From contig CAJNOL010000511.1 of NCBI GenBank assembly GCA_905250125.1, forward strand, positions 56,718 to 120,717: a stretch of 64,000 nt of DNA. Direction: 5' to 3'. Every line of letters starts with the position of its first letter. Within the stretch, counting starts at the first letter, position 1. The DNA comes from Rotaria sordida (Eukaryota > Rotifera > Eurotatoria > Philodinida > Philodinidae). Below, piece by piece: positions 59,561 through 64,000 of the stretch. The position numbers were made by a program, and so were the translations under genes. The notes below the pieces were generated by a model, which made no database searches, was not told the DNA's origin, and saw only the letters and a list, made by a program, of their open reading frames with translations.

Positions 59561-62202
59561 AAACTCCAATAACCTATGCGCATCTTCCATCCTGAAAGAG
59601 TTAATCTTAATATGAACGGATGATGATATAAATGTATAGAAATAGAACAAGTAACCTCCAAAAACTATAAGAATTTTCAGAAATTTCCGAGAAAAATTCT
59701 GGCAATATACTTTTTTTATTTGCAAGTAATTATTGAAGCTTCCTAGAAATTACCTTCTCATGTCTGAGTAATTTCTGAAATATTCGATATATTTCTATCT
59801 TTCGGTTATGAATGAGTTCGAATGGAATAATGTAAATTATGACAATTTTGGAGAGTTTCTTTGAAAATCTAAGCATACTTCAACAACTTGAATTATTTTT
59901 TTCTCTCGAATTTTGTGATGTGATCTTGATTTTAGATGATTTTCGTAGTACATGTGGAAATAACATATACTACACGTCAATACATAAAAAAATAAATAAA
60001 CTAACAATGTTCGATCAAAGTTTTAGACAAGTGAACATATAACAGTATTTATTTCTCTCATATTAAGTATAGTTGAATTTCAAAAATAACTAAAAAGTCT
60101 GGAAATAAGATAAAATAAAGGACGAGACTTGATTTCAATGATGGTACGGTGAATGTTAAATAAATTAGAAGTAAATGAAGTCGTTTATAATTCCAAGTTT
60201 AATATAACCATTTTTTATCAGTTTGTGAAAAAAATGAGCATCATTCAAATGATATTCGAAACTCTATAATGTAATAATATTAGTAGTCGTGAGAGAGTCT
60301 CAAGAATTGAGTGATGGAAAAGTTTAAATGGAGTGTCAATAAATCTCTCAGAACGGATATATAAAACTTTAAAAGAAAAAAGTTCAACCCTTTTTGTTGA
60401 CAATAATGAAAAATTTACAATTATTGAGGAAGTGTTCACTCCCCATTCATCTTTTCATACTTTCACGACCTCTAAATAATAACAATAATATTGTTGATAT
60501 GTTTTTTTTTATAATAAGAATAAATGAATACGATGAATATTTTCATAACTTGTCATTTTCTACCTAGGATGCTGCTGTTTCTGCGGTACCTGAATATAAT
60601 GGTGTAAGACCACAATAATTACCTTGTATTTAACTTCCTGCTGGTATACTTAAGTAGCAGTATTGATAAAATTAAAAATAAGGTTTGTATTAATACAATC
60701 AAAATATTACAGAAAACCGATTAAAAAAGTTAATATATTCATTGATTTGAAGGAATATATGAATTTTATTAGCAGCATCAGAGATATAAAGATTTTTATA
60801 ATCTCTTCTGGCGTATCGAAACAAACAATGGTTCTCATTATTATTAACGTGCTACACGTCAGCACTATTTACTTTTTTCTATAGAAACCAAGTTCGAAAT
60901 GAATCATAGGTCAAACAGTGATCAAAATTAAAAAGTGTATTCACAGATAGAAAAATCTATCTGTGAGCATTCAAACAGATTGAACAAGATTGCGATCAAA
61001 AATTGGTCTCAATTGATTTTATTCTCTTCATGAGTGAAACTAGTAAGTAGAATCTTGATCTAATGATTTTATTTCGTATCGTCCCCAACTATTCGTCAAT
61101 TATATTGAGGATCTCAAATGTGTCGATAAATTCGCACAGGAGTATATGGCCAACAACATATTCCGATTTGATGGTACGCCTAATAATATCTTTTTTATTC
61201 GATGTTGAGTTATGTTTAATACAATATGGCAGCGAATCTTGTTATTAACATGTACTTTTTTACTTATGATATCCACCCACATACAGTCGCACATTCTCGT
61301 TCGAACTCGTTGACTGTTTACAGCATCAAGGTTTATCTGAGACACGTCATGGCCTATGGGAGAAGAGAGAAGACCGATTATTATCGTTGAACAATTTTCT
61401 GTCAATTATAGGAATGTATGTGGATGAGGATGGGAGTAAAATGAGTGCTGTCATTGTCAATTTTCCTCAAGTTTTTTTCCATTAAATACAATAAATGATG
61501 TTATATCATCAAAAAAAAATCAGCACAAATTCTATCATTGGATCATCCAAAACATAATCAACTGGCCATCGAATAATTATATATTGCGTTATAGAGTCAT
61601 TCTTATAATTGTCTCATAATTTGTATGAAATCCTATCAGAAAAGAGCAGTGTCTAACAACTAAAAAAAAAATTTTCATGAATGATGTGTACGAAATGTTC
61701 CTGTTCGTAGGTTATAAGGAGTCTTTCTAAGCAGGTGTCTAACGTAACTGGATGTCCTAATAGGATAATAACGATAAGAATAATGAATTTATTTTTTCTT
61801 AAAACAACAATGATCCGGGACATTTGTTACGGCTATGTCTGTACTATCTGAATAAATTCAAATAAATGTTTAGTTTTCAATTTTAAATTAAGTGTTATCG
61901 AATCAAGATGGAATTGAATTGAACAATTTACTAAATAAAATATTAGAGCAATTTTTATATTGTCTTTTCCTATTATAGGAATTTTTATGGTCTCGTTTTA
62001 TCTTCAGACAAAATATTTAACTACAAAATATTCTTTTTTTTAAACATTAATTCAATTTCATTTATTATTTAGATTTGATTGTCTATGTTCAATCTAATAA
62101 GAAATAAAGATTGTTCTGTATGATATTTTCTCTCAATTTCGTATTTAATAATGTTTTTAAAAACGATACTGTCCGAAATTATTTAAACTATATATATGTA
62201 TA
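59561..62202. other. Intergenic region with a perfect small hairpin
   Basis: AT-rich. Short ORFs at 59839-60042 (+), 60245-60439 (-), 60663-60884 (+), 61063-61248 (+) and 61100-61405 (-) carry no recognisable domains. The pair at 61.06-61.4 kb lies in slightly GC-richer DNA and may be a decayed exon. A perfect 11-bp hairpin lies at 60941-60966. Confidence 0.5.
60941..60966. repeat. Perfect 11-bp stem, 4-nt loop hairpin
   Basis: TCACAGATAGA is followed by AAAA and the exact complement TCTATCTGTGA. No T tract follows and no gene ends nearby, so a terminator-like role is not supported. It may be a transposition footprint or a chance palindrome. Confidence 0.7.
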
Positions 62203-62929
62203 CATTAAAATCTCTCTAATGTGAACCCTATTGGGACTTTTCAAAAGCGTTCACTATAGGAAAGTGTTCACTTTAGAAAGGTGACGCACATTTTGCTGTG
62301 AAATGAAGAAAAAAAATCCAGAATGTCTACTGCTACATTAGACTTGAGCTAAGTGAGAGCTGTTCATTTTTTTTTTATTCATTTATTTTTATTTAAACGT
62401 TTTTTAGTTGAAAAATTTTCAGATACAAGCTATGGTTTAGCTTTGTTTAAAAAAATCTTCTAATGTTGCTTATCCTTTTGTTTTTGAATTAATATAAACA
62501 TCAGTTAATTTTCTACTTTACGTTTTAATACATTTGATACAGAACCAAGTGAAATATTATATTCTGCAGTTAATTTACGTTGAGATAAATCATTACCATC
62601 TTTATTATCAAAACCTAATTCTATTTTTTCTTGTGAAGTAAGCTCATGTAGTGATGTCATTCTTCACTTCACATGTATAGCAGTGAAATCATTCAAAAAA
62701 TGTACTTAGTCGAAGCGCAAAGGAGATAGATTACAGAACAAAAGAAAAAGATCAAAAAAACATTTTCACATTAGAGAGGTTATAGTAGTTAGAGGGGCTG
62801 GAAAAGAAGTGTTCATGTTCAGAATAGAAAGGCGTTCACAAGATAGAGGTGCATTTCCAGCAAAAATCGCTTCGCCGGGCCTGAGAGTGTTCAGAATAAG
62901 GAGGTGTTCACTAATAGAGATTTTACTGT
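62203..62929. mobile_element. Pogo/Tigger-like transposon, internally deleted
   Basis: Ends CATTAAAATCTCTCTAATGT and, on the other strand, CAGTAAAATCTCTATTAGTG, both followed by GAAC, flanked by TA (62201-62202 and 62930-62931). CAGTxxAAxCTCTxTxxxxxGAAC is the style of pogo/Tigger termini. Both subterminal regions repeat related GTTCACxxTAGAxAGG strings several times, which suggests transposase binding sites. The interior keeps only the N-terminal DNA-binding part of a transposase on the minus strand. At 727 bp it cannot move by itself. Confidence 0.87.
62505..62660 (-). pseudogene. CENP-B-type HTH fragment of a pogo-like transposase
   Basis: A 51-residue ORF starts at ATG 62660 and ends at TAA 62505. 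Its middle reads LTSQEKIELGFDNKD, then LSQRKLTAEYNISLGSVSNV followed by LKRKVEN. This is the layout of the N-terminal CENP-B/pogo helix-turn-helix (a helix, SQRxLAxxYxIS, then a recognition helix ending LK). The catalytic domain is absent. The fragment is open from start to stop and could in principle be made as a small DNA-binding protein. Confidence 0.75.
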
Positions 62930-63864
62930 ATATATCAAAGTTTGATCCAGTTTTATAACCGCAATGACCCATCGCTATGCACTTTTGCACGTGACATATG
63001 CAATTCAACAATTTATCGTTAATGTACACGTGCGTAGACAAAAAGACATAATAGATCATTGTAAGTTATTTCAGTGCACATGAGCCGTGTTAGAGGCCAT
63101 ATACAGTGTCCTCGTTAACCTCATTCTCTCCTCTTCTCTTCTCTTTCTCCGTTTTCATATTATTTCTAGTATATTCTTCCATCGAATGCAAGTGATGACT
63201 ATATAAAGCCTTGCTAATTTCTAACATTCATCATTCTTATTTCAATCGTAACTCTAGTAAGTACGTTATACAAACTTTCTTATCTATTAATTTAAAGACC
63301 GATGTGAAATCTGTATTTCCATATCAAAGATTCGGTTATAGATTAACGAAAAACAAACATCACAAATATTAGTTTCTTTTTTTAATTTTTATTCTTCAAA
63401 TTAGTATTATATCGTATGAACTATCTTAGTAAACGGGCATTCAGTATAGAGTATTGAGTGCATAGTAGATGCGACAGAAGGCAAGGGCAGAAAAAAAATG
63501 GTTTTTGTAGATAGATATCATCAAACAATCCCTATTTATAGAAGAAGACAGCATTATAAAATAAAGTAAAAATAGGAGTAAGCATCGATAATTCATAGAA
63601 CCATTAAAGAGAATCTGAATTTTGTTAGGATTAGAAGCAGACAGTTATTTATTTTTGTTGTACAAGGAAACTTACCATCCAAAAAACAAACGAATTTTTC
63701 AATTTTTTTTTTCTTATTGAAAAGAATGACTTTAGCAGATGATGCCATCCATTGTATTAAATCAAGTGACAATGAAAAAATAATCAATTGAAATTTTACT
63801 CAAGGACCATTTTTATCTTGGGTGTTATTTTAGGCTATATAAAAAGCGTAAAAAACAAATAATA
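62930..63864. other. Promoter region and presumed 5' UTR intron
   Basis: Contains a pyrimidine-rich tract (63119-63150), a TATA box at 63200, the donor at 63257 and the acceptor at 63832-63833. ORFs at 62766-63059 and 63593-63787 on the minus strand are not recognised. Confidence 0.4.
63200..63208 (+). promoter_or_regulatory. TATA box of a short downstream gene
   Basis: CTATATAAAGCC lies about 50 bp upstream of a good donor site (CTCTA/GTAAGTACG at 63257), downstream of a pyrimidine-rich stretch (63119-63150). Together with an acceptor at 63833 this suggests a promoter, a noncoding first exon and a 577-bp intron before the ORF at 63865. Confidence 0.5.
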
Positions 63865-63993
63865 ATGAGTCAAAATCAAGGTAATAATACCGATGTTCTA
63901 CAACACAGTAGTGGTATTCGTAATCAACCTGGTGGTAGCATGCAAGGTATCAATGACAAAAAAGGAAAAACTTTCAAAAATAATAGAATTTAA
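63865..63993 (+). CDS. Short ORF or first coding exon of an unknown gene
   Basis: The ATG at 63865 opens a 42-codon frame ending in TAA at 63991-63993, seven bases before the window end. The product is hydrophilic, rich in Asn, Gln, Gly and Ser, with a Lys-rich tail and no recognisable domain. Directly upstream is TTATTTTAG/GCTATATAAAAAG, which can be an intron acceptor, a TATA box, or both. Alternatively the exon may splice at ATGCAAG/GTATCA (about 63940) to exons beyond the window. The clean start, codon use similar to the intact genes and nearby promoter signals favour a real gene; the function is unknown. Confidence 0.4.
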   Translation: MSQNQGNNTDVLQHSSGIRNQPGGSMQGINDKKGKTFKNNRI

Positions 63994-64000
63994 TTTTTTT

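Noticed and set aside
1..64000. tRNA and rRNA genes
   Set aside because: No cloverleaf with A and B boxes and no rRNA-like segment could be recognised by eye; a covariance-model scan would be needed to exclude them.

Overview
This is nuclear DNA of a small-genome animal, most likely a bdelloid rotifer of the Adineta/Rotaria type. I infer this from the strong AT richness, introns of mostly 45-70 bp with GT..AG ends, metazoan housekeeping genes, a fungal-type amidase gene with an intron, and a decayed gene of an F-box/LRR-like family I associate with bdelloids. No database search was possible. Identifications rest on reading the translations and on remembered family sequences. Exon borders were placed by eye, and the exon lengths of every spliced gene model sum to whole codons.

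Layout. 1-1050 holds a 10-bp satellite with an assembly gap. 1050-5980 has no recognisable gene. 5984-6256 (-) is an EF-hand gene broken by one stop codon. 11209-11837 (+) is OSTC. 13843-14516 (-) is ribosomal protein RPL23A. 16486-20852 (+) is COP1 in 17 exons. About 21.9-22.8 kb is a possible hAT-type element. 24.05-33.7 kb is an old tandem duplication of about 4.5 kb: the right copy carries an apparently intact SH3-like gene (29085-30511, -), the left copy a ruined version (24050-25330) interrupted by a 352-bp insertion.

From 33.7 kb on, the window is dense in palindromic, long-terminal-inverted-repeat elements of 0.6-1.7 kb. Between and around them lie a class A GPCR (37454-41502, +) whose long intron holds two such elements, the amidase (43974-45683, -), a DNAJA2-type co-chaperone (48033-50300, -) and a neurensin-like membrane protein (54659-55640, -). 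57.5-59.6 kb is a decayed F-box/LRR-like gene. 62203-62929 is a pogo/Tigger-like element that keeps the transposase DNA-binding domain. The window ends in a TATA-bearing promoter, a 5' UTR intron and a 42-residue ORF.

The genes share no pathway. They are ordinary single eukaryotic genes: translation (RPL23A), protein glycosylation and folding (OSTC, DNAJA2), ubiquitin-mediated turnover (COP1), signalling (GPCR, SH3-like) and vesicle membrane (neurensin). I found no clearly new multi-gene system. The most unusual content is the set of different terminal-inverted-repeat element families, including nested and intronic copies, the probable horizontally acquired amidase, and the tandem duplication in which noncoding blocks look better preserved than the exons.
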